64,000 bases of DNA from Aureobasidium sp. EXF-3400 (Eukaryota > Ascomycota > Dothideomycetes > Dothideales > Saccotheciaceae), in contig SWBL01000192.1 in the NCBI GenBank assembly GCA_024195585.1, positions 1 through 64,000 on the forward strand, read 5' to 3'. Below, piece by piece: positions 1 to 12,567 of the stretch (the stretch's first letter is position 1; each line of letters opens with the position of its first letter). The translations under genes were made by a program, and so were the position numbers. Below the pieces are notes generated by a model. The model saw only the letters and a list, made by a program, of their open reading frames with translations. It did not search any database and was not told the DNA's origin.

Positions 1-219
1 GGAAATTCGAGGGAATCACCAGGAGACACTGCTCCAGCTTATAGAGTAATAAAATTTGATGAATTCGATGATTTTTGTCCGAGTGACGTTCTGGTCTCTG
101 GTTACCTCATACATAGACGTGATGCACATTTGTGGTTGAAGAAGAAAAGCAGAGCCAGGGTGGTCAGCCTAGCAGCGAAGCACGACTTTTGGCCACTCGG
201 GAAACATGTTCTGTCCTGA
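1..219 (+). CDS. Possible 3' end of a gene entering from the left edge
   Basis: The frame starting at base 1 is open for 72 codons and stops with TGA at 217-219. Its translation has an ordinary protein-like composition, with an acidic FDEFDDF stretch followed by a basic WLKKKSRAR stretch, but no recognisable domain. There is no ATG in this frame near the edge, so if real it is the C-terminal exon of a gene lying mostly outside the window. An open frame of this length could also occur by chance. Function unknown. Confidence 0.3.
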   Translation, partial: GNSRESPGDTAPAYRVIKFDEFDDFCPSDVLVSGYLIHRRDAHLWLKKKSRARVVSLAAKHDFWPLGKHVLS

Positions 220-830
220 TGACAGAGTAGCTATGTGACAACCTGCTCTTCTTTCTGTCGCGCCACGATGCAAGCCATGCACTGAGACACAGCTGTTGGG
301 GAGTTCATTTGTCAGGGAATATAACTACCGTCTTACGACACTCATATTGCAGCATATGATGGCCGAGCCTCACTGGTGGACACAGCATGGCAGTCCAATG
401 AAAGCATTGCTGCTGATTTGAATAGGGACCTAGACTGATGCTATTCGCGAATTTCTGATCTACCCTCTTACGCTGAATGGACGTTGAGACAGTCAATTCC
501 ATTCGCCTCTTAACCTAGAGTCTTCCGCTCCAGAGACGCATTTCGTCGATTCGTCAGACATAATGTCCACAAGATGTATAACTGACTTCTTCTGGATAGT
601 CTGCGCATATGATTTACCGTCTCCATGGTATCGGTTTGGAGGACCGAGGTGGCTTTATGCGCTCCAAGCCTCAACCAACGATCGTACAAGGCTGTAGTCT
701 TTGCGGAAACCGAGGCTGATCATGTGTGTTCCCACAAGCCGACCAGAGTATGAGAAGCCAACAACCGAGGATTGATCTGCAGATCATTTGAGTTCTTGTG
801 TCAAGTATATTGGCTGATTGACATGGAGCC
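220..830. other. Intergenic, no gene seen
   Basis: About 610 bases with only short frames on both strands and no conserved motif. A 65-codon frame on the minus strand at 305-502 has no recognisable content. The stretch lies downstream (3') of the minus-strand gene that ends at 831. Confidence 0.5.
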
Positions 831-1535
831 TCAGACTCCAATCATCGCGACCATCAAAGCGACAGACAACAGCACCGTGCCCACACTGCTCGACATGGCA
901 GCACCAGCTCTCAAATCCGGCGCCGTAGTGTTTCCAGAAGATGAGTTGGTCGGATTAATGCAAAAGTTGGTGTTGTTTCCACTTGAAGCCAGACTCGTAT
1001 TCGCCGGATTGCATACCAGAGCCAACGCGGTCTCTGGTGAGGTTGCAATCGCTGCCAGAGTACCGTTGATCATGCCTTCCTCCCAGCCAAATGGTGTACA
1101 TGCTTCTACGGGCATGCCATTCAGATCTTTGTTTTCGCATCCTGAGAAGGTTCCTTGCGTGCATCTATACGTGGGTGTGAAGCCAACGTATCCTGACGAG
1201 CCAGCGTTGATAGTGTATGTGGTGTTCGCTACTGCGCCAACCAGTGTCGCGTTGAAAGGAAATCCAGTTGCATTGCTAATGAGTTGAAAAGCCCAATCCA
1301 GTACAGGATCAGTCAAATTTGTCGTGCGGCGGTCTTGCACATAACCGCCAACCGGCACTGAGCAATCGGCAGTCCCGTTGCAGACGACACCTTGGCTGAC
1401 GGCAAAGGTCATGGAGGAAGGCTTGGTGTAGTTGTTCGCTCCAACAATGGTGAAATTACTGCAGGTGGCTGCTGCCTTGACGTGATGGCAGAGGGCCAGT
1501 GCTGACAGCAGCGATGTCGAGATGAAAGATCTCAT
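831..1535 (-). CDS. Small secreted, probably GPI-anchored cell-surface protein
   Basis: A single-exon frame of 234 residues. It starts with a clear signal peptide (MRSFISTSLLSALALCHHVKA) and carries many N-glycosylation sequons (N-x-S/T), several cysteines and a Ser/Thr/Asn-rich C-terminal third. It ends in a hydrophobic tail (VGTVLLSVALMVAMIGV) preceded by small residues, the usual layout of a GPI-attachment signal. I recognise no catalytic domain. The expected location is the plasma membrane or cell wall. The ATG at 1535 is chosen because it begins the signal peptide. Long antisense frames over this gene are shadows. Seen: signal, sequons, tail. Inferred: GPI anchoring. Confidence 0.75.
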   Translation of the reverse strand: MRSFISTSLLSALALCHHVKAAATCSNFTIVGANNYTKPSSMTFAVSQGVVCNGTADCSVPVGGYVQDRRTTNLTDPVLDWAFQLISNATGFPFNATLVGAVANTTYTINAGSSGYVGFTPTYRCTQGTFSGCENKDLNGMPVEACTPFGWEEGMINGTLAAIATSPETALALVCNPANTSLASSGNNTNFCINPTNSSSGNTTAPDLRAGAAMSSSVGTVLLSVALMVAMIGV

Positions 1536-2154
1536 TGTGAGGGATCCTTGTGATTCGAGTTACAGGGTACAAGGGCTAGATTTGAATGGTTGAAGAAGGC
1601 AATGACAACTTGTAGGGTGGGCGTTCAGGAAGATATACGAATGCTGACGGGTCCTCCGGATGTGAGATACGGAAGAGTTCTAGCCGTGTCCCGTACTGTG
1701 CGTATAGGGGTCTGACAGTTGGCCAAAAATTTCAGATAGATGATGTAAGCGAATCCATCACGGTGCTTTGAGTCATGCCAAGTTGAAGATTCATCTGACC
1801 GCATCATCGAAAGATCAACCATTTCTCGGAGTATTTCACCGTTGATTGACCCCAGCTTTTGGCAAAGCACAACTGAGCCTCACCTTTATTTTATTTCCGT
1901 GAAAGGAAATGGAAAAAGCATTTAGCATATATCTTGTGAAACTGATGTGAGTAAACCTGGCTATTCTAATTTCGAGCGACATACAAAAGAGGAATGGTCA
2001 AACTTTCCCTTTCTATCTCCTTAAAAACTGTACTGATGTGCATCACATCAGTATCTCGATGCTGGCATGCCAGCAAAACTTGACCCGTTGTGATACGGTC
2101 GTCAGAGAAGCAGTTGCTATCATAGCAGCGTTACGAGCATGCTGCACGACCCCC
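1536..2154. other. Intergenic, no gene seen
   Basis: About 620 bases upstream of the GPI-type gene and downstream of the next minus-strand gene. It should hold the promoter of the former and the 3' UTR of the latter. I see no convincing coding frame or repeat. Confidence 0.5.
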
Positions 2155-2883
2155 TTATAATGATGAATCGAAGGTGGATGCCGGTACGAGTGTTTCGCAC
2201 ACCGATCGAATGACGAATAGAGTCAAGATCCCCAACAAGCCGATGACAACTTCATGTCCGCGGAAAGAATGTAAAGACTGCCTGTCTTCCCTCCATAACA
2301 TGTAATCCCCATATCGACACCCCACAAACATAACAACAATGAAGCATTCCATCCCGACCTGCAACATTGGCGTCCACCCAGGGGGCCATGACTTCTCAAA
2401 CTCTCTCTTGAAAAGGATCATAGCTGCACTGGTGATAGCATTGAGGATTGCAGCGGGAAGAAAACAAATCACCGTTGACCCGGAGTCGCTTTTCCACCAG
2501 GAGTTGGGGTTCCTCCGGTGTTGTTCAGCACTACTCTTCTCCGTGTGCTCCATCCGAGATTTACAAATCTGCTGACGAGCCTGAAGGCAGAGGTCCACGC
2601 ACCAGAGATGCAAAGGACTAAACGCCACGATCCAGATCCATGAAGGGCGGGAAGATAAATTGAAGCATAAAATGGCAACGTGCTTAGCGAGCGCATATAT
2701 TGTTGTAAGAACCAGACTGCTGTAAAGCGCGGATAGAAACTGATGCTGTGCAGGAGGAATGGGTGATAGTATCCAGAGACTGGGGAATGCGCATATGGTG
2801 TTTAAGATGTTGAGAAACCGGACTATCGTGTGAATCGTAGGACGCACACCCATGATTATCGTGATGAAGACCGCGGATGCCAT
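2155..2883 (-). CDS. Multipass membrane protein of unknown function
   Basis: A 242-residue uninterrupted frame with about six hydrophobic segments: near residues 5-40, 48-75, 80-100, 135-160, 172-195 and 210-232. They are separated by short polar loops, the longest being a basic and serine-rich loop around residues 100-130 (QICKSRMEHTEKSS). This is the pattern of a small fungal integral membrane protein. I do not recognise the family, and no catalytic motif is visible. The ATG at 2883 is the first in frame. An additional upstream or downstream exon cannot be excluded, because introns are common here. Coding status rests on the regular hydrophobic segments rather than homology. Confidence 0.5.
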   Translation of the reverse strand: MASAVFITIIMGVRPTIHTIVRFLNILNTICAFPSLWILSPIPPAQHQFLSALYSSLVLTTIYALAKHVAILCFNLSSRPSWIWIVAFSPLHLWCVDLCLQARQQICKSRMEHTEKSSAEQHRRNPNSWWKSDSGSTVICFLPAAILNAITSAAMILFKREFEKSWPPGWTPMLQVGMECFIVVMFVGCRYGDYMLWREDRQSLHSFRGHEVVIGLLGILTLFVIRSVCETLVPASTFDSSL

Positions 2884-3491
2884 GAGAGGATTGCTGGTGC
2901 GTAGGATGTTTGAGAGTTGCTAAGCAGTGGTATGTTCAAAAGCAGAATATATAGCGATGGGAGTGCTATTATGACCGGATGTGCCGGCAATAAAAGATCT
3001 GCTCGAATTCGCTTTATCGAAACTTTAATGCTATACCAACCGTGGGGTATGGACACGTGCACTATCTTCTTTCAACAACACATGAAATGTGAGTCAGTAA
3101 CGGAGATACTATCCTACAATATAGTTGGGAGCCTTCCCTACCAGAGAGACCCACATTAACCAAACATTATGAGTTCAGGCTCCGTCATCGTAACAATGCA
3201 GAACATCTTTTAGAGATGGGGAAGTATCCACCGAGATCTGATGGACATCAGACCCTCTTTGGAAGCATCTGTAATCTATAAAGTATTGTGCGTTTTCATG
3301 GTAAGATTGTCGCTCGAGAGTTCCATGCGAAGAGCGTGGGGGTTTGTAATTTTAGTACACGGAGACGCTAAATAGCGTAAAACTTGGATGAGTTGGAAAA
3401 GTAGTATCGGCGAGGCAAGAGAAACAAATTCTATCTTGTCGCAAACTGTAGAAAAGCAATCTAGAAAATCAAGAAAAGAATCGAAGTCTAC
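2884..3491. other. Intergenic, no gene seen
   Basis: About 600 bases, AT-richer than the neighbours. It lies between two minus-strand genes and should hold the promoter of the membrane-protein gene and the 3' end of the WSC-protein transcript. No supported feature. Confidence 0.5.
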
Positions 3492-6400
3492 CTAATTGAC
3501 ATTCCTCTTGTACAGCGAAAGCCTCGAAGGACCACCACAAAGCTGTCCAGGCATACCCTTACAAGCCATATTACAGTCACTTGCTGTAGCATTACCCGTG
3601 CCTGCCGCAAGCGAATTGCCAGTCCAGCACTCACGCCCGTATTCAGTTCCAAACCACATCGCGCCCGCAGCCGTAGCAAGTTTCTGACACGCGTCCACAG
3701 ACATGGAGTCACTTGTAGCCACAACGCTCAAAGCACGAGGATTATCCTTGTAGCAAGAGTAGAACGAGTATCCTCCAGTGGTGTTAACGTTCATCGGGTC
3801 TGTGGAGGCTTTGGTGCTGTTGTCGCTGTAGTACATGTTGAGTCTGTTTCCAGCGCCGCAGTAGGCAGTGCTGTTGCCAGGGCAAAGCATGTTGCAAGTG
3901 CTATTATCTGCTTGCTGAACGCTTCCCACACGAGGATAGGGGCCGCAGTAGCATTCTGAGCCGAACTCTACGCCAAACCATGCGTAGCTGGAGCAGTAGG
4001 ATGCGCACATGGCGGGAGTCATGCCGGTGGTGTTTGTCATTGATCTTGCGGTGAGAGCACGGCCGTTGGAGCCTTCGCTGTAACAGCCTTGAGCTGCGTA
4101 ACCAGAGACGGTGGGCACGATCGTAGGTGCAGTCGAAGTGGAAGACGAGGAAGTCAGCGATGCTGAAGATGTAAATGAAGCACTGCTCGTGATGTCCGAG
4201 CTCGCTGCAGACGAAGAGGACGAAGACGAGGCTGACGAAGAGATTGACGAGGAAGACGCCGACGACGATAAGGCTGATGAGGATGGCGGTGTAATTGACA
4301 AAGCTGAGGATGAACTCATAGAAGATGATACAGATGACGATGCAACTGACGACGATGAAATCGACGGCACTGATGATGATGCAGACGAGGAGCTCATCGA
4401 CGCAACGCTTGTACTAGATGAGGTTGCTGAACCGCTTGCAGTATCACTGGGCGAGATCGTTGACGAAACGCTTGAGCTGCTTGCACTTGTGCTTGACAAG
4501 CTTGACGAGCTTGATGTGCTCGATGCGAGGTCTGACGATGACACTAATGTGCTACTCGGAGAGCTGCTTGTGAGAGAGCTTGTCGTTGATGAACTTGTGA
4601 GTGACGTGGTACCAGAGGTTACGGAACTGGACGACTGAGTTGACGATTGACTCGACGAAAGGATCGAGGACACACTTGACGACAGAGACGTGGAGCTGCT
4701 GGAGGACGAGACACCTGGACTGAACCTGTACAGACTCAAGCCGTTTGGTCCACCACAGTATTCGAATTTGTCCGCAGAGCAAACCATATTGCAGCGTCCA
4801 TCCGTGGCAGGTCCAGAGGCTGAGCTGATGGTATTGGAGCAGTAGCACTCGGAAGAGTACTCAGTGGCCCAGTAAGTATACCCATTGCAGAACGAAGCGC
4901 AGAGTTCGAGAGTGTTCGAGCTGTTCGAGAATGACTTGCCTTGCAAAGCACGACCGCCAATCTCCTTCCAACATCCTTGATACACGTAGCTGCCTACAGT
5001 GGGTTTAGCAACTGGCCCAGTTGGGGTCACAGAGACCGTTGAACTGGTGCTAGAGGTTGCGGAACTGCTGGAGATCACGGCACTACTGCTTGAACTCTGG
5101 GAACTCGAATCCAGGGAGGTCGAACTCAGAGAAGTCGAACTCAGAGATGTCGAGGTCAGAGAAGTCAAAGAGGAAGAAGATACAACAGACGAGCTCGAAA
5201 CCCCAGAAGTCAACAACGAGGTCACTGTCGAGCTGGAAGAACTAGCAGATCTGTTTTGTACGGTGGCAAATGTTGTTCCAATCAGGGTGGCCTTGCTGCT
5301 CGCATCGATTGCGCTGTAATATGAGCAGACAGTACCATCGAATGCTGTACCGGCACAAATCGCGCTGTTGGCGCACGTGGTCATGCACGAAGTCAGGTCA
5401 GAAGCTGCTCTCTTCCTCGCAAGGCCGCTGATGACGGTACCGGAGTACGTTGTGTCCTTTTCGACTGCAAAGGTAACACCAGCGATGGAGGTAGGCGATC
5501 CAGAAGCTGATGTGGCGCTCGAAGTCCCCGAGGCACTTATGACGCTTGACGAGGAAGCGCTACTGGAACTGACCAGACTGCTCGCAGAGCTCGACGAGCT
5601 CGAGACACTTGCGGAGCTTGAGCTTCCCAAAGTGGTCGAGGAGCTTACTGGAATTGCGACCTTCTGGTACATGTTCAATCCGGAAGCACCGCCACAAATC
5701 TGGGTCGAGTTGCCAGCACAAGCCATCTTGCATCGCCCGTCTGATACTGGCTTAGATCCAGCCTGGATAGTGTTTCCACAATAACACTCCTGGCCATACT
5801 CAAGGCCAAAAAGCTCAAAAGAAGAGCAGTAGGCAGCGCAGAAATCAACACTGACAGATGAGTTGGCCTTGTTCAAGGAATTCAGGGCACGACCATTGGT
5901 AGCTTCAGTATAACATCCGATGTGTGAGTAGCTGCCAACAGTTTGAACAACGACAGGTCCGGTTGGTGTGGCTACAGTGCTTGTTGTAGTACTCGCCGTC
6001 GAAGTCGTGACGTTGGTGTAGTAGATGTTCAGGAAGTCAGCACCTCCGCATTTTTGAGTGGCGTTCGCCGCACAAGCAACACTGCAGCCAGTCTCGTCTT
6101 TCTGGAGGATTGAATTTGCGTAGATGCTGTTTCCACAATAACACTCTGATCCGTATTCAACACCGAAGTACGAAAATCCAGAACAGAATGTAGCACAGCT
6201 TTCCAAGGTGTTCGCAGATGAAGTACGACCATTGCCGTTGAGAGCTCGGCGATCGTGTGTCTCGTTGTAGCATCCCATGTAAGTGTAATTGCTAAGAGGA
6301 GAGATCGGCGTTGCGGTAGCAGTGGGTGCGGATGAAGAGCTTGCAAGACTTGAGGATACAGACCCGGCATCCGTTGATGTACTTGCCAATGATGATGACG

Positions 6401-9400
6401 CGAGGCTCGAGGATATGCCTGACGAAGTCGACGAGAGGCTCGACGAGCTCGAAGAAACTGCATTCTTACCATAAAGCACCATCAATGATCCAGCGCCACA
6501 CAGCTGTGCATTGTTTCCCTTGCATGCCATAGAACATTTAGTATCGGCCACGACCTTCGAAGTGCCGGCAACTGCATTGCCACAGTAGCACTCTGAAGCA
6601 TACTCGATGCCGAACAAACTCCAGCCACTGCCCATACAGAAGGTTCCACACTTCTGAATAGTCATATCGTTTGTGTTCAAAGTTGCGGCATTGATCGTTC
6701 TGGCACCGACATCGTTGTAACAACCCATGTAGTTGTATCCATTGTACGAAGGGACAATACCCTGGACCTGAGTTGTAGTGTTTCCATCGAATTTGGCCGA
6801 ATCAGCAAAGAGTGATATGTGAGATCCAGGATTGGTATAGCCGTTACCACCGCAAGTCTGGTTCTCGTTGCCACCACAGTTGAAGTTAAAATCCGAGTTC
6901 AGGTCCATCTGGAGAGGGAGTGCCTGTCCACACCAACATTCTTTCTGATACTGAGTACCAGCGAACCGGTATCCCAAAGACACGCATTTGGCGATACAGA
7001 TGTCGTTGGTCATGGTGGCGCTGGTGAGTGGATTCACAGCTAGTTGTCTCCCAGGGTTGTTCTCTTTGAAGCAACCAACGTATCCATATTGTGCAGTGCC
7101 GTTGGAAAGGAGGGGACCGACTTGTTCTGCTACAGCATTACAATTGAACTGAATGATCTGCTTGCCCATATTGGGATTACCAGTATTGATGGTCCATGTT
7201 GCATTGCCATAGTAGCTGGGAACATTGACTTGCGATCTTGGCACAGAGCAGTAAAGGGTGGCGGTCTGACTTTCGTTGGCTTGGAGGAGAGTTCCTTCAG
7301 CAAGATCGATAGTGTTGACTGCTTCGATAATCCCGGGAACACCGTAAGGAGGCTTCGAAACAGTCAATGACAGAGGCACTGCCGAACCTGTGCCGTTGTT
7401 TGTGACACGCATCTTGAGACTGCGGGTCTGGCCTTCAAGTACGTCTCCAAAGGTGAAAGGTTGGCCAGGCTGATAGGTCACCCAGCCAGACCCGTCGACA
7501 GTTTGGAACTCGATCAGAGCGGACGGGTTACTTCCGGCACGACCAACAACATCAAGCAAGCTAGAACCACCGTCGGTGTTGACTTTGAGGTAGACAGCGT
7601 GATTGCCGGTGACATCAGGATTGTAGTTGATATCAACAGTGGCGACGCTGTTCGGATCGATCGTGTTAGGAATTTTGGAAAAGGTAAAGTAGCCAACTTG
7701 GACCGCGCCATTGTCACTGACGTTGGGTTGGATCCATGGACCAGTCTCACTCACCACAGACCAAGTGATGTTGTTCACTGTCAGCAAGCTGTCTCCACGA
7801 TTGCTGAAGAGTGAAGATTGAGTAGTACCGCCAACTTGTCCGCCAACGATGACATTGAAGGAGACGGTGTTGGGAGCAATCGCCATCAGCGCTTTCTTCG
7901 AGTTTGCAGTACCCTTCAAAGTGATGGGTACAGAGCTGGAGTACTTGGCGACGCTGTTTGTAGTATTGACTAGGATGTCACTAGACAACAAACCAACCGT
8001 TGTGGGAGCAAAAGTAGCGTTCAGACTGAAGGTTTGGCCAGCAGTAAGAGTGAAAGGTGTGGTGACAGCACCAATCTTGAAATTCGCGTTACCAGTCAAC
8101 GATACGCTGTTCACCGTAAGGCCAATATTTGCCTTGCAAGTGATAGTGGTCGGAGCGGATACACTTCCAATTGCGGTATTGTTCAGCGTGTATGGCGAAG
8201 AGCAGTTGAGAGGAAGGTTGACGGGTGAGCCAAATGCATAGAGGGCACCTTGATTGGTTCCAACGTACGCAATGCCGTTTCCGAATACTGGTCTGGAGAA
8301 TTTGGTGACTCCAGGGATGTTGAAAGCCTTGATGAGCTTCAAGTTACCGCCATCTGATGGAGGTATGGCATCATAGATCCTCAAGTTGAGACCTTCAACA
8401 TCAGTAGTCCAGAGAAGGCCTGTGCCTTCCTGGCCATTGAGCGACGTGGTAGTACCATGACCAACACCGAGAACGTAAGCGTTCTTCTCGGGAGTGTTGG
8501 AGACAAGCGTAAACTGAGGGTCGCCGCTAGCCGAGCAACTGAACTTGAAGACATGAGTCTGGTACTGGATGACATTGATGTAGATGTATCCGCCACCGAG
8601 AGGCATTACACCTGCACCGGCATATACCGAGTTCTCGTTTTGAGTGACTTGGACCGCGGCATCTAGCTTATTTGGTCCCATCTGGTAACCACCAAGATTG
8701 TCGAGATTTAACCAGTATGTCTTACCACTCTTGCCCGTTACACAGCCGATACGGGCCACATTCGCACACTTGAAGACGTCTGTGGGTAAGAGCTCGAGGG
8801 GACTGGTTCCCAGGTCTTTATCTGCACCGTCGAGCTGTGTCTTTTCCCAGGGCATGAAAAAGTCAACCGGCGTGATCTTGCCATCTGAACCGATAGCGAA
8901 GTTGACAGCGGCCTCTTCCAGACTGGTGGGAGGCTGACGACCGGGGAGAGAGTTGCCAGTGGCTTTGAGTTGTGATGCATAGCCGTTACCACTAGCAAGA
9001 AACATACTGCCTTTGCCATCGTAGGCGAGACCACCACCAGACATCCAAACACCGGCACCAGGGATCGTGTTCGACTCAGGACCTCCTTCCATGGCAAAGG
9101 CTTCGACAACAGCACCTGTGGTGCGGTGGAATCCAATGACAGCTCCAGTGAAGTTCCACTTGACACAGTGGGAAGCCCAGCCGGTGTAGATGAAGTCTCC
9201 AACTTGAAGCATACCAGGACGAGCGTGCTGGTTTCCGCCAATGAACATACGGTTGGGGTTGTTGCGAAACTGAAGGCCATCTATCAACTTTGGGAAGCCG
9301 TTGACTTCAGACAGATCGGCAGTGTTGATAGCATGGAAGTAGTAGCGACCATTGAGACGGCCAGGCGGGCTGGTCTTGGAGAAGGCACCGTTCTGGAAGG

Positions 9401-9937
9401 CATCATTGTAGGTCTTTGCGGTAAGGTACCAGATACCAGTGTCAGGATCAATGACACCGGTAGCCGTGACACCGACTGTGGGGTTGATGTCGACGCAACC
9501 ATCAAGATCGGCAGTCAGGAAAGGTACGTGCATGTTTCTCGAGGCAATGATATCTCCAGTCTTCGCATTGATCTTGTAGAGATTGTTCTGCGTAGTCGCA
9601 ATGTACACATACTGAATGCCGTCGCTCAGAGTATAGACGAGAGGTTGAGAGTAGATCTGTTCAGCACCAATGCCTTGGAAGTTACCGGGCAATGCAGCCT
9701 TCCAGAGCTGGCCAAAAGAATCACCTCCGACGACCGAGGGGTCCATGTTGTGATTACTACAAGGGCTTCAGTCAGTATATATGACTACCGAGTACGATAG
9801 AAGAATGCTGACGTTTGATAGCCCGAACGGCTGTTATCGCCACCCCAGGTGATGGTATCAGTGCTTGCGAGGGATTCAACATTGCTGGTAAACAGGAATG
9901 CGAACAGAAACGCGACGAGCGCTTTGAAAGACAGCAT
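3492..9937 (-). CDS. Giant secreted protein: PQQ-like beta-propeller plus seven WSC domains
   Basis: Two exons (9813-9937 and 3492-9756, 56-bp intron) join in frame to give 2129 residues. Exon 1 supplies a signal peptide (MLSFKALVAFLFAFLFTSNV). Residues about 35-560 have PQQ-quinoprotein-like beta-propeller repeats with WGGDNSRSGYQT at the start and DGxxYVYIAT and GxLYAFG-type blades. Residues about 560-900 look like immunoglobulin-fold spacer modules. Seven WSC-type cysteine modules follow near 930, 1050, 1200, 1320, 1635, 1925 and 2040 (GCY..C...C....F..EY..ECYCGN), with a PAN-like Cys module near 1470. They are joined by long Ser-rich, O-glycosylation-prone linkers. WSC modules are carbohydrate-binding, so a wall-associated protein is inferred. 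There is no C-terminal membrane segment or GPI signal. The last WSC copy has lost key cysteines. Enzymatic activity of the propeller is not shown. Confidence 0.88.
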
Positions 9938-12567
9938 CCTGATATGATCACCAAGTTCCTGAATGTGAATGCGTGAGAATCGTGTGCAGACCCATCGTGC
10001 CTATAAAGCTCCCGGCCTAGCATCTACCCGACCCTTTCGCATGGCTCTTTCACATGGCTCTTGATAAGACGTGAGCTGAACAGTCCGTGGCTGGACTACG
10101 AGCTGAACGTGTCTCGGAAGATGGATGGCGGAAAAGCGCCACCGCCATAGACGGTTCGTGAGCCTCGTGGAAAGCAATCCAATCCGAGCGGGAAGGGTGA
10201 ATACGTTAGTCTCCTCGCTACGAGTTTCTGAAGTCTTGTTTGAGCACCAGCTGCATAGGAAGTGTTGAAGGAGTTGCCTATCGACGCCACAGACTAGAGC
10301 TCACCAAACTTCGCGGGCACACCAAATTTCGTGGACTCTGAGGCCCAGACAAGACATGATCCTGAGGGACTCGTCTTGCCATTTGATCGATGTCATCAGC
10401 CTGTATTCAGGAACGTTGATATTCGATCCAAGGTCGAAGATGAAGCATAAAGTCGTTGTAACCTACACTCGTATCCCGGAGAGTGTTCCTGGAGTGTACC
10501 TGAGCAGTTCACTCGCTGGATGTTTGCTGAAAATTGGAAGGAACGGTAACCAGTCACTGAAGAAGATTGCGAGATGTTCCAGACAATACAGTTTGAGTCA
10601 GACACACATAATTCGGGGTCCCCGGACGGAGTGTTCACCGAAAGCGGATGCTGCCAGTCTGAGAATGTCCTAGCCGGATCGATGTTTACGAACCTTCTCA
10701 CAATCCGCGTGATAAGAATAGCCTTCCAGATACCAGCTCGGAGTTTTATGGAGTACAAAAGGAGCTGGTGCCCAGGTTTGCCCAGCCTTGGCAGAGGGTG
10801 CCACCTCTCAGCCCAATGTCTCATTCCGCGGGCACGGCGGAAATGGTGCCTCTTCTCTTGCGCATAGCCGGTGACAGACGTTTGTGTCGCGGAGTGAGTC
10901 TTTTCAACGGGGAGCAGACTGGGTCGTCAAGCGACCTGACGATGGTAAGCACTCTACATAGTGACTGTCACTCGAGTATCTGCAGGAACGAGAACAAGAG
11001 AAAGTCTGCCCTGGCGGAAGGGTCTTCTCCAAAGGGTGGTACGCTATCATTGTTGACAAGAAGCTCGCAACTTGGTTCCAGATCCGGCAAAGGTCGCGCT
11101 CTCATCGCGTGTATGGTGCAGTTTGAGAAAGTTGAACTTGTGGCAGCGTCGGTACGAGCTACAAGAGGATGGAAACGATTGATGGGGAACGATAGTAACG
11201 CAGCTGTCTGCGATAAGCGGTAGCGATTCTGTTGCTATTGCGTAATCTCCCCGCTTCCTGCTCCACAATGTGCAACGACCTTCATCGAATCTTTTCTGCA
11301 GTGACTGCTGACCGCGATCTCTCGACGGCATCTGGTCTCATCAGTTCAACTCCTCGAATCTGGCTACAGTGTTAGCAGGCTGTGATCTCGGCTGCATCTC
11401 TATTCACCGCCGACTCTCGCGTTCAGGCAAGATTGCTGCTGTTCATACAAGTGATATCCTTAGCCATTCTACGAACGAAGCCAACTCTTGGGGCTGATCT
11501 GATGCGCCGGGAGCTGACGAGCTGAGGAATAGGGAATCGGAAGATTTGCAGACTTGAATGAGAGATTGACTTATCTCGATCCGTGCAGAGTCTTTCAGCC
11601 ACTTTCTTGCATGGATGCACCCAGTAAGCCTCCCTGTGGACGGCTTTCAGTCAATCCTTACCAGCTTTTACCCATGCTGAGCCGTATGGTTGCCTGCTGA
11701 ATGCTTCTAGAACTGCTCAAATGCCCTACGATAGCGTCCAGTCTTTGCTGGGCATGCGAGAGCTCAGGCACACAGATGCCAGATCCAATTTCTCAAGACT
11801 CCCGAGACCGCTAATAGAGGTTCATTGTCTTCGTACCTCAAGACCACGATACCATTACTGCGAAGATAGCGCCAACTATGATCAAGGATCCACTGTCTCT
11901 ACACAAAACGGCATTGTTGCATATTCAACATCAACTGTTGGACTTACGACGGATGTATCGCTGGAGTAGAGTGCTAGACCTCCGGGCTCAATATCGACTT
12001 GAGTACGTCAGTCAGTGTGCTTGGATTCAGCGGATCAACGATTCGTAAAACAACGAGTAAGCAGTTGATGCATGGGAATCAAGCTGATCGGATTTCGAAT
12101 GCGCATCGTTTGTAGGACGATGTTGCGTGATATTCTGTATTCACCATAGATGTTCTATGCGATGAGTTCAACGAACGAGGAATTTTGCAGAGAGATTATT
12201 CTGTTCAGTTGCGATACAAGTAGATACGCAAACACGTGGTCGCTGTTCCTCGCATAAAGTTGCTGCACCATACCTAATCCGGCTAGACTGCCTTGGGTAA
12301 ATCCTCCATGTCGACAACTTGGGATCTGGAGAAGCACCTCGTGGGTGTTGAGCATGCGCTGGCTGCGATGCAGATCGTCTCTTGTTATCTTGGTCTGATC
12401 TATGGATCTTGGTTCTCTGAATACTTTGTGGATTCCAGTCACCTTCGCTCCTGCCCACAATTCTCAATTCCATAAACTCCCTTTTATATCGAGGTTTTCT
12501 CGGCGACAATCGCAGTTGTCTTGCCCGCAAGCTTTACCCCGCTCGACGGATAGCTGTCTCCAATATC
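9938..12567. other. Gene-poor 2.6 kb interval
   Basis: The left edge should hold the promoter of the giant WSC gene, and the right edge the promoter of the MFS gene (an AT-rich tttatat stretch lies near 12482). In between, several frames of 100-150 codons occur on both strands (for example 10768-11223 plus and 10396-10824 minus). They overlap each other, lack recognisable motifs, and neither strand is preferred. I see no gene, RNA or clear repeat that I can support. Confidence 0.5.

Noticed and set aside
772..1287. 171-codon plus-strand frame opposite the GPI-type protein
   Set aside because: Antisense shadow; the minus strand has a signal peptide, sequons and a GPI-like tail, whereas the plus frame has none.
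4111..4638. 175-codon plus-strand frame very rich in Asp and Glu inside the WSC gene
   Set aside because: It is the antisense reading of the Ser-rich linker (TCN/AGC codons read as GAN/GCT on the other strand); there is no independent signal.
9126..9800. 224-codon plus-strand frame opposite the beta-propeller region
   Set aside because: It lies wholly over the 5' part of the WSC gene, has no motif, and reflects the codon bias of the sense strand.
10396..11223. Overlapping 142- and 151-codon frames on opposite strands in the gene-poor interval
   Set aside because: They overlap each other, lack recognisable domains, signal peptides or splice partners, and have near-random composition.
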